64,000 bases of DNA, taken from the NCBI RefSeq assembly GCF_013204845.1, contig NZ_JABMKY010000002.1:186001-250000 (forward strand), written 5' to 3'. The first letter of the stretch is position 1. Each line of letters begins with the position of its first letter. Both the position numbers and the translations under genes were made by a program. The notes under the pieces were generated by a model. It searched no databases. It worked only from the letters and a program-made list of their open reading frames with translations, and was not told the DNA's origin. The DNA comes from Paenibacillus qinlingensis (GTDB lineage: Bacteria > Bacillota > Bacilli > Paenibacillales > NBRC-103111). Positions 39,327 to 48,301 of the stretch are shown here, piece after piece.

Positions 39327-39490
39327 TATGAATACATAAAGGTGTGGGTTTTCAACATACACTTGGATTCATTATAGAAGCTTCACAATGTCATTACTAG
39401 CATACGCATTCAAGAAATAGTGTCTCTTTTCAAGAAATTTTACGTAATAATTGGTACTTATTCCCTATTTATGACGTTATTTTTTTCGTG

Positions 39491-39519
39491 TTGACAGCCG
39501 AATTTGATTCGCATAACAT
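39491..39519 (+). promoter_or_regulatory. Promoter of the 39.7 kb gene
   Basis: TTGACA (39491-39496), 17-base spacer, TAACAT (39514-39519). The leader of about 175 bases includes a GATCAG/CTGATC hairpin near 39580 that partly covers an unused AAAGGAG. No known riboswitch class was recognised in it. Confidence 0.65.
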
Positions 39520-39700
39520 TTACATTGTGAACCAGATATATACCAATAAATCAGTGTCTCTTGAAATAGAAAGGAGTTGATCAGCGCGTACTGATCTTTC
39601 TAAATGCCTACGATGTAAGCGGTCACAAAGCAAGCATAGTGCATCAGCAAGAATGACATCAACCTGTCTATGGGCAGAAAATTGAAAGAAGGTGATGTTG

Positions 39701-42700
39701 ATGGATACGTACAAAAGCAAAATATTCAGATGGCAGCATGGAATAGTTGGACTCATCGCTATACTTTTCTTAGCTTTCCTTCTTCCTTCTCAAACACGGG
39801 CAGCAAGTCCGATAGAGATGATTCCGGTGCCAAACAGCGGATTCGAACAAAATTTGATAGCAGGAAAAATTCCTAGTTGGAGCGCTTTCGGTGTAGCCTC
39901 AAGTCTTTCCTTGTCGGACACGACTGTGTTTGCGGGTTCCAGAAGTCTGAAGATGAGCAAACCCAGTACCGGTGGACTCGGTGCCGAAAGCACGAAGCTA
40001 GCTGTCACGGCTGGCCAATCCTATGAAGCGAATATCAAGCTGTATCTGGAAAATTATAGCGGTGGTACACCTGGTCTATGGATACGCTGGTATAATGCAG
40101 CAGGTCAATTTATGAACAAACAGGCAACGTTTTACCTTACCAATCCTGCCTTAAACACTTGGCTAGATGTTCGTGTATCTGGGACCGCACCGGACGGGGC
40201 CGCTTATGCAACGATCTTCCCATATGCTGCTTCCAGTGTCCTTATGACAGCTTATGTGGATGAAGTGCAATTCTATCGAATCGATCCAAATGAAGTCAGC
40301 GTGAATAACCCAGGCTTCGAAGAAGCAGCTTCAGGTGCTCTCATTCCTGGTTGGGAATTATATCCAGGTACACCAACTAGTGCTGTCTCCATCACCAGTG
40401 CTCAGAAGAAAAGCGGCATCTCTAGTTTACGTCTGGATGATACTTTCGTAGATAAACCTGTCGGACTTAGTACCCAAGCCATCGGGATTCATCCGAATGG
40501 CAGATATGAAGCCAAAGCGAGTGTTTACTTAGTGTCGGGGGGAGCCGTCAACCTGTACATTAAATTTTACGATGGAGCGGACAAAGAAGTCGGCACGACA
40601 TCCCGTTCCTTTAGTACTCCGCTAAATACTTGGAGCGATGTGCTCAAAGTAGAAGGCATTGCCCCTGAATCAGCAGTCAAAGCAAAGGTGTTATTGTATT
40701 CAGGCGTTGGAACTTTAAGCAATGTGTATTGGGACGATATCTCATTTACCTATAAAGGTGAAGCACTCGTGATGCCATTTGCTTTCGAGAATGCGATTAA
40801 TCTCGGCAAAGCAACGCTGACAACCACAACGCTTGGTGGCGCGATCGGGAATGGTGAGTTGTATTTCGTTACCAATGGCAATCCAGGAACGTTCTATGCC
40901 ATTGATGCTGCGACCGGTGAAATCAACTCCCAAATCTCAGTCCCTGGGACAACGGAAACATGGGCTGTGACAGTCGGAGCCGACAACAATGTCTACTTTG
41001 CTGCAACAGCCAACCGCAACTTTTGGAAATTTGATACTCGGCCTGGATATCGGAACATCACATTAATCGGTAGTAACCCTGTTGACAATTTTGTATGGGA
41101 TCTGGATGCTAGTACAGACGGTATCATCTATGGCTCAACCAGCCCTAATGCCAAAGTGTTTGCATACGATACGAATACACAGAAATTTACGGATCTTGGC
41201 CGTATGTATGACACGGAGCAGTATGCCCGGGGTGCTGGCGTGACGGACCAATACTTATATGTCGGTATCGGCTCCAAGAAACATCTAATCCGAATGGATC
41301 GAAGTACAGGCGTCAAAACAGAAATCACAATGCCATTCACGGGTATGGACGATTTTGTTCATAACATAACCCCTTATAACGGACTGCTTTATGTCACACA
41401 CGGTACTTCATTAGTTGTTGTTAACGAGCAAACGCAAAGCGTCTTAAAAAGCGTACCTTTCGACTCGCCTGAAGCATATGACGGCAAAATTTCACCTCCG
41501 TCCCCTTATAATGCGAATCTGCTTTATTACCGCAACAAAGTTTCAAACAACCTATGGTCCTATCAAGTATCGACGAATACCGTTCAACAAGTAACACTGC
41601 CTAATACATTGCCTGAGAAAGGAACAAAGGCTTTCGGCTGGGTGACACTTTCAAGTGGTGAGCAGGCATTAGCCACCCTTTACGAGGACGGCAAATATAC
41701 CCTTTATAACCCTAACGACAACTCGATTCAATTGATCCAAGTTCCCTTAGCCAGGGAAGGCGTCAATATTCAAAGTATGGCAGCAGGTCCTGACAAGAAG
41801 CTTTATCTTGGAGGCTTTATTGATGGTTTGAGCGTGTTTAATCAAGAAACACAATCCTATGACTTGCAGGTCTCTTCCCCATATTCACCACATCAAGTGG
41901 AAGAAATCGGCTTTCTGAATGGCAAAACTTATTTCGGTGCTTACGGTGGTGCAAGAATTTATGCCTATGATGCCACCCAACCCTATCAATACGGAAGCAC
42001 ACCCACATCTAATCCTAAACTTGTTTACACGATTCCGAATATTCAAGATCGGCCTTATGCCTTCACCTCTGGCGACAACCGGCTATTTATCGGAACCGTA
42101 CCTGGTTATGGCAATTTAGGCGGCAGTCTAACGATCTACAACGAGACAACAGGATCGTGGCAATCCACTCGTAATGTGGTAACCGATCAATCCATCATCT
42201 CGCTTGCTTATAAGAATGGCATTCTCTTTGGCGGAACATCCATAGAAGGCGGTCTCGGTTCCATACCAACCACCTCACATGCTAAATTATTTAAATGGGA
42301 TGTCAATACGAACACCAAATTGAACGAATTTGAACCCACAATACCAGGTTTGTCTTCTCCTCGCTTGTTTGGTGGCTTATCTTTTGGACCTGACGGGCTG
42401 TTATGGGGAATTGCTTGGGGAACTGGTGTGGACGGCACCAACATTTATGCGATATATGCATTGAACCCGAGCACCCTTGAGGTTGTAAAAAGCCAACTGA
42501 TGTTCTCAAACGCTAACGGTGGTAGCACATGGAGAGGCTTCTATTTACGCTGGGGGCAAGACGGCTTACTCTATACAACTATCGCAAGGAATATAACAGT
42601 CTTCGATCCTAACACATTGAACTATCGTACCCTTTCCGATACTCAAACGAATTTAATGGACATCGGCATAGATGGCAGCATCTACTATACATCGGGGCCA

Positions 42701-44242
42701 AATTTATACAAGCTGCCCGTTCGGATCGCACAAGCGTCTATTACGATGGACCATATTACTCTCACTGAAGGAACAAGTGAACCTATCCTTGCTTCTGGTC
42801 TTCTAGAGAACGGATTGCCAGCGATTTTGGCGGGAAGCACCCTCACATATACCAGCAGTGACCCAACCGTGCTAACCATCGTAAATGGTCAGGTAAAAGC
42901 GATTAAAGAAGGAACGGCAAGTGTATATGCGGACATTACATTAAACGGGAAAACCAAACGATCGAATACGATCAGCCTTACAGTCCAAGCTATCCCTCCT
43001 TCGGCAGATTTGAGTTCCATTAGCTTAAGTAGCGGCCCGCTGAATGAATCTTTTTCTCGTGAAGCGACTAGCTATACACAAAGCGTGGCGGCAGGCGTAT
43101 CGGCAATATCGGTGACGGCATCCGTTTATGATACAGCTTACGCTACGGTAACTGCGAGCGTGTACAACAGCAGCAACTCGCTAGTGCTGGGTCCGCTCAG
43201 CTTAACGAGCGGGTTGGCAAGTTCTTCTCTCCCTTTGAACACTGGGGACAATACGATTAAACTCATCGTCACAGCAAGAGACGGATCGACGAAAGCATAT
43301 ACTGTCCTAGTAAAGCGCGCATTGTCGGGGAATGAGACCCCTCCGGCAACCTCCGTTAAGGTTGAGTTGAAGGACAGCACGGGCCAACCGCTTAGCGGTG
43401 GCGTCGTTAGTTATTATGACGGTGGCTGGAAAGAGTTTGGCGTCACCGACACATCTGGTGCGGTCAGTAAACCCTTATCAAACAAAAGCTATACCTTCGC
43501 TATCATTTACGAGGGTACGCGCAATGAGTTGACACAAAATACGGGCACAAGCTCTACTATTACGTTTCAAACTGTGAACACCCAAGTTCAGTTTACGAAC
43601 AGCCAAGGCCTTCCACAAGCAGAGGGAACCGTTTCCTATTATGGCGGAGGATGGCGAACGTTCGGTTCAATAAGTGCTGGCGCAGCCAACAAAGAATTGT
43701 TGGCTGGCTCCTACACATTTGCCATCAATTATGATGGAGCTGTCAATCAAAAAGTTCAGCACATTGGAACAGATCCCCTGCTAGTATTCCAAACTGTTCA
43801 GGTTAAGGTCAACCTTAAGAATAGCCTTGGCACCCCGCTAAGCGGCGGGAGTATTAGTTATTACGCGGGAAGCTGGAAGTCCTTAGGCATGACGGATATC
43901 GCTGGGGAAGCCGGCAAAGAAATGCTCGCGAATTCGTATACCTTTGCAATGAATTATGAAGGAACCTTGAACCAGAGAGTACAGCAAGTGGGGACAGATC
44001 CCACTGTTGCCTTCCAAACCATTCGTGTTAACGCACAATTAAAGGATGCACAAGGTAATCCGCTCGACGGCGCTATCTCGTATTACGGGGGAAGCTGGCG
44101 TGCTTTCGGAGCGACAACCAGCGGTGAAGCAAATAAGGAATTATTAGCTGGTACGTACGCCTTAAGTGCCATTACCGGAGGAATTAGAAAGGAAATTATC
44201 GCTAACACGGTCACAGATCCAACTGTAGTTTTTCAATATTAA
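39701..44242 (+). CDS. Giant secreted carbohydrate-binding-like/beta-propeller protein with C-terminal repeats
   Basis: This 1513-residue protein starts at ATG 39701; the preceding GTG frame overlaps the ribosome site AGAAGGTG. A signal peptide ends near LPSQTRAA. Two galactose-binding-like modules (NSGFEQNLIAGKIPSWSAF, NPGFEEAASGALIPGWELYP) are followed by a propeller-like region of about 650 residues. Then come a Big2 Ig-like domain (TYTSSDPTVLTIVNGQVKAI), a cadherin-like sandwich (LSSISLSSGPLNESF) and four tandem repeats of about 70 residues with SYYxGGWKxFG and YTFAI. It has no catalytic motif I recognise and no sortase signal. A surface glycan-binding or lyase role is possible. Confidence 0.82.
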   Translation: MDTYKSKIFRWQHGIVGLIAILFLAFLLPSQTRAASPIEMIPVPNSGFEQNLIAGKIPSWSAFGVASSLSLSDTTVFAGSRSLKMSKPSTGGLGAESTKLAVTAGQSYEANIKLYLENYSGGTPGLWIRWYNAAGQFMNKQATFYLTNPALNTWLDVRVSGTAPDGAAYATIFPYAASSVLMTAYVDEVQFYRIDPNEVSVNNPGFEEAASGALIPGWELYPGTPTSAVSITSAQKKSGISSLRLDDTFVDKPVGLSTQAIGIHPNGRYEAKASVYLVSGGAVNLYIKFYDGADKEVGTTSRSFSTPLNTWSDVLKVEGIAPESAVKAKVLLYSGVGTLSNVYWDDISFTYKGEALVMPFAFENAINLGKATLTTTTLGGAIGNGELYFVTNGNPGTFYAIDAATGEINSQISVPGTTETWAVTVGADNNVYFAATANRNFWKFDTRPGYRNITLIGSNPVDNFVWDLDASTDGIIYGSTSPNAKVFAYDTNTQKFTDLGRMYDTEQYARGAGVTDQYLYVGIGSKKHLIRMDRSTGVKTEITMPFTGMDDFVHNITPYNGLLYVTHGTSLVVVNEQTQSVLKSVPFDSPEAYDGKISPPSPYNANLLYYRNKVSNNLWSYQVSTNTVQQVTLPNTLPEKGTKAFGWVTLSSGEQALATLYEDGKYTLYNPNDNSIQLIQVPLAREGVNIQSMAAGPDKKLYLGGFIDGLSVFNQETQSYDLQVSSPYSPHQVEEIGFLNGKTYFGAYGGARIYAYDATQPYQYGSTPTSNPKLVYTIPNIQDRPYAFTSGDNRLFIGTVPGYGNLGGSLTIYNETTGSWQSTRNVVTDQSIISLAYKNGILFGGTSIEGGLGSIPTTSHAKLFKWDVNTNTKLNEFEPTIPGLSSPRLFGGLSFGPDGLLWGIAWGTGVDGTNIYAIYALNPSTLEVVKSQLMFSNANGGSTWRGFYLRWGQDGLLYTTIARNITVFDPNTLNYRTLSDTQTNLMDIGIDGSIYYTSGPNLYKLPVRIAQASITMDHITLTEGTSEPILASGLLENGLPAILAGSTLTYTSSDPTVLTIVNGQVKAIKEGTASVYADITLNGKTKRSNTISLTVQAIPPSADLSSISLSSGPLNESFSREATSYTQSVAAGVSAISVTASVYDTAYATVTASVYNSSNSLVLGPLSLTSGLASSSLPLNTGDNTIKLIVTARDGSTKAYTVLVKRALSGNETPPATSVKVELKDSTGQPLSGGVVSYYDGGWKEFGVTDTSGAVSKPLSNKSYTFAIIYEGTRNELTQNTGTSSTITFQTVNTQVQFTNSQGLPQAEGTVSYYGGGWRTFGSISAGAANKELLAGSYTFAINYDGAVNQKVQHIGTDPLLVFQTVQVKVNLKNSLGTPLSGGSISYYAGSWKSLGMTDIAGEAGKEMLANSYTFAMNYEGTLNQRVQQVGTDPTVAFQTIRVNAQLKDAQGNPLDGAISYYGGSWRAFGATTSGEANKELLAGTYALSAITGGIRKEIIANTVTDPTVVFQY
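43345..44240 (+). repeat. Four tandem 70-residue protein repeats
   Basis: Within the protein above, four units begin near VKVELKDSTGQPLSGG, VQFTNSQGLPQAEG, VKVNLKNSLGTPLSGG and VNAQLKDAQGNPLDG. Each contains SYY-x(1-3)-GW/SWxxxG and ends FQT or FQY. They are diverged at DNA level, so old. The fold is probably prealbumin-like beta-sandwich. Confidence 0.8.
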
Positions 44243-44250
44243 TGAGTAAA

Positions 44251-44287
44251 GGGGTAGTGGATCCCCGGATCCACTACCCCTTTTTCT
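44251..44287 (+). terminator. Terminator after the giant gene
   Basis: A perfect 14-bp stem (44251-44264 with 44267-44280) has a two-base spacer and five T. Confidence 0.9.
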
Positions 44288-44294
44288 ATTTTTT

Positions 44295-45689
44295 TTACCC
44301 TAACTCGTCTTGCTGCAGTGCTTCTTTCAGCCTCCGGAAAACGGTTTCAAAATCATCAAGTCTCGCCCAATATAGCTTGAATATCCGCCTCATCGTTTCC
44401 AACTCACGAAAGGTGACATTCATGTCAGAATAAAGACGGAATGTCGGTATGATGTCCCGATACATCATAAATCTGCTAGGGCGGGACATCTCCTCCTGCC
44501 CACGCCATTCCGCGAACGCTTTAACACTCGGAAGACTAAGTGTATGACTGCGTATTTGAAGCTGCGTTTCGTCTGATAATAGAAAATCAATGAGTACCTG
44601 AGCAGCTTGTTTATGGTTGCTATGCCTATTAAGAGCAAGTCCGATCATCACCAATTGCGTTCTTGCTTCTTCCGAATAAGGAAGCGGCGCGATATCATAA
44701 TCAAACCCCGCTTTACGCAAATGATTAAGGCTATAATAGCTCGTAACAATCATGGAAGCTTTTTGCTGTACAAAGTACATTTCGCAATCGGAATCCTGTT
44801 CAGACAAATAGGAGCTTTCCGGATTCAAACCCTCAAACAATTGCAGGCTTAAGCGCATCGATTCCCGAAAGGGTTCATTGTCTACTCTCAGCTTGCCACA
44901 TTCATCGCGATCAAAAACGACCTTATTTTGCAGCAGAAAGAGCGGCCAACGATTAATCGATTGTAAATGAAAAAAAAGTCCGAACCTTTCATTTTTATGG
45001 GTCAACACACGCGCAGTGCGCTGTACATCTTCCCAACTCCAACTGCTGTCTGGCTCTTGTAGATTGGCTTCCCTGAAATGGTCTTTGTTGTAACCCAAGA
45101 TAATTGGCGAAAAAGTGAATGGCTGCACATACAGATTACCAGCACGTGTAAACGGCCTCAGTAGAAAAGGATAAACACCTTCTCTTGGTTGAAGCGGTTC
45201 CAATATTTCCTCTACGACTCCCGTATCCGTAAAAGCCTCGTAGTTCTGCAAGTTTAGCGTGAGCACATCCAGTCCATCTCTCTCCATCACTTCTTGCATA
45301 TTCAGTGTAAAATACGAACTCGACAGTGGAATCATGTGAAGTTCGATATGTGGATTCTGTTTTTTAAATGTATCGACTAGTTGTAAAAGATTAACCTCCG
45401 AGGTTAGTGTCGGGTAATACCCGAACTTCAACGTCAGCTTCTCGAATAAACCTGTTCCAATGACGCGTGTGCCGATTCGTGGCACTTTTTCAATCATTTG
45501 TTGGGCGAGTAATTGATTCAACCCTTTACGTATCGAGTTTTTACTCAAGTTATACTGCTCCGCAAGCATTAATTCGGATGGCAAGTAGTCACCGGGCTGA
45601 AGTTTTCCGGTTACGATATTATGGCGCAGAGAGGCAATCATCTCCTCCAAACGTGTTCGAAAAGTAGATCGACTAGGTTTACCTATCAT
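44295..45689 (-). CDS. GntR helix-turn-helix fused to a solute-binding-protein domain
   Basis: This 464-residue protein begins with a GntR winged helix (residues 8-72: HNIVTGKLQPGDYLPSELML, LSKNSIRKGLNQLL). From about residue 88 it continues as a type 1 extracellular sugar-binding fold: LTLKFGYYPTLTSEVNLLQL, VQPFTFSPIILGYNKDHF, QKASMIVTSYYSL and IGLALNRHSNHKQAAQVLID. There is no signal peptide or membrane helix, so the sugar-binding part acts in the cytosol as the ligand sensor. It converges on the giant propeller gene and may regulate that pair. GGAGG lies eleven bases before ATG. Confidence 0.88.
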   Translation of the reverse strand: MIGKPSRSTFRTRLEEMIASLRHNIVTGKLQPGDYLPSELMLAEQYNLSKNSIRKGLNQLLAQQMIEKVPRIGTRVIGTGLFEKLTLKFGYYPTLTSEVNLLQLVDTFKKQNPHIELHMIPLSSSYFTLNMQEVMERDGLDVLTLNLQNYEAFTDTGVVEEILEPLQPREGVYPFLLRPFTRAGNLYVQPFTFSPIILGYNKDHFREANLQEPDSSWSWEDVQRTARVLTHKNERFGLFFHLQSINRWPLFLLQNKVVFDRDECGKLRVDNEPFRESMRLSLQLFEGLNPESSYLSEQDSDCEMYFVQQKASMIVTSYYSLNHLRKAGFDYDIAPLPYSEEARTQLVMIGLALNRHSNHKQAAQVLIDFLLSDETQLQIRSHTLSLPSVKAFAEWRGQEEMSRPSRFMMYRDIIPTFRLYSDMNVTFRELETMRRIFKLYWARLDDFETVFRRLKEALQQDELG

Positions 45690-45797
45690 GAAACTTCGAA
45701 CCTCCGGGTCTTTCTTTATTGGTATGTATCTGGGTTATATTATATCGTACTAATCTGATTATTGTCATTTCAATATTCCACTCCATATGCCGTATAT

Positions 45798-46511
45798 CTA
45801 TAATTTCCTTACCCGAGTAATGACGTAGATCAGTACGTAACTAATAATTAAAACCATAAACATAAACTTGCAAAAAGTGAAAATATGATAGAGTTTACTC
45901 CTATCTGTTAACATGATAACTAATTCTTTTAATATATAACCTGGACGCATAATCACGTCCCAACTATTCCATCGAATGAATCTGCCAATGTAGATTCCGA
46001 AACTACTTAGCAGAAGAACGAAAATAGCAAAAGACCAGCTAGCCACGGCTCCATAAGATACTCTCACCAAATGCTGTACCGAGAAAAGCGAATACGCTCC
46101 CAGTAGAAGGCCTATCATAGCAATCGTAAATATCGTAAATAAATGCTGCCAAAAATCGACATCTGCCCAAAAACGCTTTGTTGGGTCAAAACTGTACCGA
46201 GCGAAAACATGAAGTAAATCAGTCACGAGGTAAGGTGCATTGGGATAGAAGAATAACCATGAAGCCCCGACGACTATGCTGATTAATGCACGTGTTTTCT
46301 TACGGGTATAACTAAATATGAGATCTAGCATTACGGCAATTCCTACCGGTACCCATGCAAGAAAAGTATCCCAAAAGATAAATAAATACGGTCTATTTCC
46401 TGACGCAGATTGGATTGTATAGACACTTAGTAAACTAATTAAAGTAGCAACACATAGAACAATAATAAGATAAATCTTTCCTGGGTAATGTAGAGATTTA
46501 AGTTTTTCCAA
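45798..46511 (-). CDS. DUF1361 membrane protein
   Basis: This 237-residue protein has six or seven membrane helices. The family hallmarks are FLAWVPVGIA near residue 50, WLFFYPNAPYLVTDLLH near 85, and IGRFIRWNSWDVIMRPG near 175. Its function is unknown. The start is TTG at 46511, six bases after GGAGG. It appears monocistronic. Confidence 0.85.
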   Translation of the reverse strand: MEKLKSLHYPGKIYLIIVLCVATLISLLSVYTIQSASGNRPYLFIFWDTFLAWVPVGIAVMLDLIFSYTRKKTRALISIVVGASWLFFYPNAPYLVTDLLHVFARYSFDPTKRFWADVDFWQHLFTIFTIAMIGLLLGAYSLFSVQHLVRVSYGAVASWSFAIFVLLLSSFGIYIGRFIRWNSWDVIMRPGYILKELVIMLTDRSKLYHIFTFCKFMFMVLIISYVLIYVITRVRKL

Positions 46512-46660
46512 GATTCGCCTCCAGAATTGTGATGTACTAGATATTGGTTTTTTCAGCTTTTCAAAAATATTCCATATTAGGATTCTATCATTTTATTTTG
46601 GTTTTAGTTAATATTTTACTGTTATTTTAATTTTTTAAGTTAGACTCCTTTTTGGGAAAT

Positions 46661-46686
46661 AAAAAAGACTGCCTCACGGCAGCTCC
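46661..46686 (-). terminator. Terminator of the VOC gene
   Basis: On the minus strand GAGCTGCC / GGCAGTC with a GTGA loop is followed by six T. Confidence 0.8.
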
Positions 46687-46706
46687 CATCGAATGAAATT
46701 TCGCAC

Positions 46707-47063
46707 TTAAAAGTTCCCATCCTTTATCTCAATTCGATTACCTTCTGGATCAATAATGATGCCAATGGTTCCCCAATCGGCTCTTCTTACATCCACCTCT
46801 ACACCTCTAAGCTGAAGCTCGAGCACGGTTTGGTCAAAATCATCCACATCCATTCTTAAACATACGGAACTCTGCGCTCTTGTTTTCTCACGCTGCGATG
46901 CTACTCCCTTTCCTTCGATTAATAAGTAACTATCCCCAAAATCTAAAAATGACAAATCTTCCTTCTGTAATCGTAATGGTAATCCAATTTGGTTTATGTA
47001 ATAGTCCACTGCCTTCTCATAGTTCTCTGCAAATAAAATAATTCCCGATTCTTTAATTTTCAT
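46707..47063 (-). CDS. VOC (glyoxalase/bleomycin-resistance fold) protein
   Basis: This 118-residue protein has the two beta-alpha-beta-beta-beta units of the vicinal oxygen chelate fold: LFAENYEKAVDYYINQIGLP at the start and WGTIGIIIDPEGNRIEIKDG at the end, with a metal-type Glu in the latter. The family spans isomerases, dioxygenases and drug-binding proteins; the substrate is unknown. AAAGGAGG precedes ATG. Confidence 0.85.
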   Translation of the reverse strand: MKIKESGIILFAENYEKAVDYYINQIGLPLRLQKEDLSFLDFGDSYLLIEGKGVASQREKTRAQSSVCLRMDVDDFDQTVLELQLRGVEVDVRRADWGTIGIIIDPEGNRIEIKDGNF

Positions 47064-47154
47064 GGGTTATACCTCCTTTATAATAGTTATGCGCACAATT
47101 AATAAACTTACTATACATTTATGTTTATAAAGTAGCAAGAAATTTCTAGGAACT

Positions 47155-47188
47155 TAAAAAAGACCCCCAGCAATTGGCTGAGAGTCTA
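47155..47188 (-). terminator. Terminator of the RibD-C gene
   Basis: AGACTC-t-CAGC / GCTG-g-GGGTCT stem followed by six T on the minus strand. Confidence 0.75.
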
Positions 47189-47197
47189 CTTTACCCA

Positions 47198-47752
47198 TTA
47201 TTTCCCGCTCAATTGATAAATGAGTTGCACAACACCGGAGGAGTATGTTCGTGTTTTTACTATCTTCAAATTTAATCTCTGTTCGATATCACTAAACAAC
47301 GGTTTTCCTTCTCCTAGAATAACGGGGTGAACAGATAATCTAAATTCATCAACAAGTCCTAAATTGATAAAAGTTGTAATAAGGCTTGCTCCACCATACA
47401 GCCATATATCTTTTCCTGGCTTTTTCTTTAATTTCATTACTTCTTCAAAAATGTCTTCATTGATATAGAGTGCTTTACTATCCGTACTTTTTTGTGTCTT
47501 GGAAAATACATATTTTTCTTTACTATGAACTAAGCTCCACATTTCTTGATCAGAATCAGCCTGTTCAATCTCTGGCGTGAATTCTCCCCATAAATCATAG
47601 CTTTTTCTGCCATACAAGATGGTATCAATTTGGTTTAAGAACTCAATAAATCCCATTTCAGGATCCATGACACACCAATCAACTTCCCCATTTTTCCCCT
47701 CAATATATCCATCTAACGTAACTGCTAAGTCTACAATTATTTTCCGTTCCAC
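47198..47752 (-). CDS. Dihydrofolate-reductase-fold protein (RibD C-terminal family)
   Basis: This 184-residue protein resembles the YyaP-like group of NADPH-dependent reductases. It begins IIVDLAVTLDGYIEGKNGEVDW, then LYGRKSYDLWGEF, and has the nucleotide loop KDIWLYGGASLITTFINLGL near residue 115. Substrate unknown; not the classical DHFR. The start is GTG at 47752 with GGAG upstream. Confidence 0.85.
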   Translation of the reverse strand: MERKIIVDLAVTLDGYIEGKNGEVDWCVMDPEMGFIEFLNQIDTILYGRKSYDLWGEFTPEIEQADSDQEMWSLVHSKEKYVFSKTQKSTDSKALYINEDIFEEVMKLKKKPGKDIWLYGGASLITTFINLGLVDEFRLSVHPVILGEGKPLFSDIEQRLNLKIVKTRTYSSGVVQLIYQLSGK

Positions 47753-47823
47753 GTGTTGTTACTCCTTTCGTTGATCTACCACTACCACTTAGTATAGACA
47801 TCGAATATGTCACCTTATGTCAT

Positions 47824-47853
47824 AATAAAAAGCCGCGTTAAACGCGGCTGGGT
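47824..47853 (-). terminator. Terminator of the 53-residue ORF
   Basis: CAGCCGCGT / ACGCGGCT stem followed by TTTTTATT on the minus strand. Confidence 0.75.
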
Positions 47854-47881
47854 TTTGAAATATAGTTATTTCGGAGATTTG

Positions 47882-48043
47882 TTAAGCTTTCTTAATTGTG
47901 TAAAAACCAAAGCGTTCGATTTCTTCAAGAGCTTTACTTCCAAATGACTCTACAAGCTCATCGGATCGGATTTTGGTTCCCCCTAGTGTAAGCCCGTCCC
48001 AGCGTACAATTCGACCGTCCTTAACCAAAAAATAATCATCCAT
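47882..48043 (-). CDS. Small hypothetical protein, 53 residues
   Basis: The ORF reads MDDYFLVKDGRIVRWDGLTL, then GGTKIRSDELVESFGSKALE and EIERFGFYTIKKA. GGGAGG lies seven bases before ATG, and a terminator lies 30 bases after the stop, so it looks like a genuine single-gene unit. It is soluble and slightly basic. No family recognised. Confidence 0.65.
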   Translation of the reverse strand: MDDYFLVKDGRIVRWDGLTLGGTKIRSDELVESFGSKALEEIERFGFYTIKKA

Positions 48044-48301
48044 ATTATAGCCTCCCGAATTAATATTTTGGATATCTCTGTGTGCATGGATACGCAGAGC
48101 ATGAGGTTGCCCTATCCATATTTTAACACACTATGACTAAGGAAACATAACGAACATTTAAAGATGCAGAAACTCTGCATTTATTACTAGGTTAACCACT
48201 TTTTACGTATTTCACCACATTTGAAATCATAAGTTTCCGATACTGGAAGGCCGCCGATTTTTTTACACGACAGCCTGTTGTATAAGGTGCGTTTAGTAAC
48301 A
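48044..48301. other. Intergenic region without recognised gene
   Basis: Two short inverted repeats (CTCTG/CAGAG near 48075-48100; ATGCAGA/TCTGCAT near 48165-48181) occur, without T-runs. The promoter of the 53-residue ORF should lie here. Confidence 0.4.

Noticed and set aside
39540..39690. Possible c-di-GMP or other known riboswitch in the leader of the 39.7 kb gene
   Set aside because: The conserved core of GEMM-type aptamers is not present and no other class fits; kept only as a structured leader.
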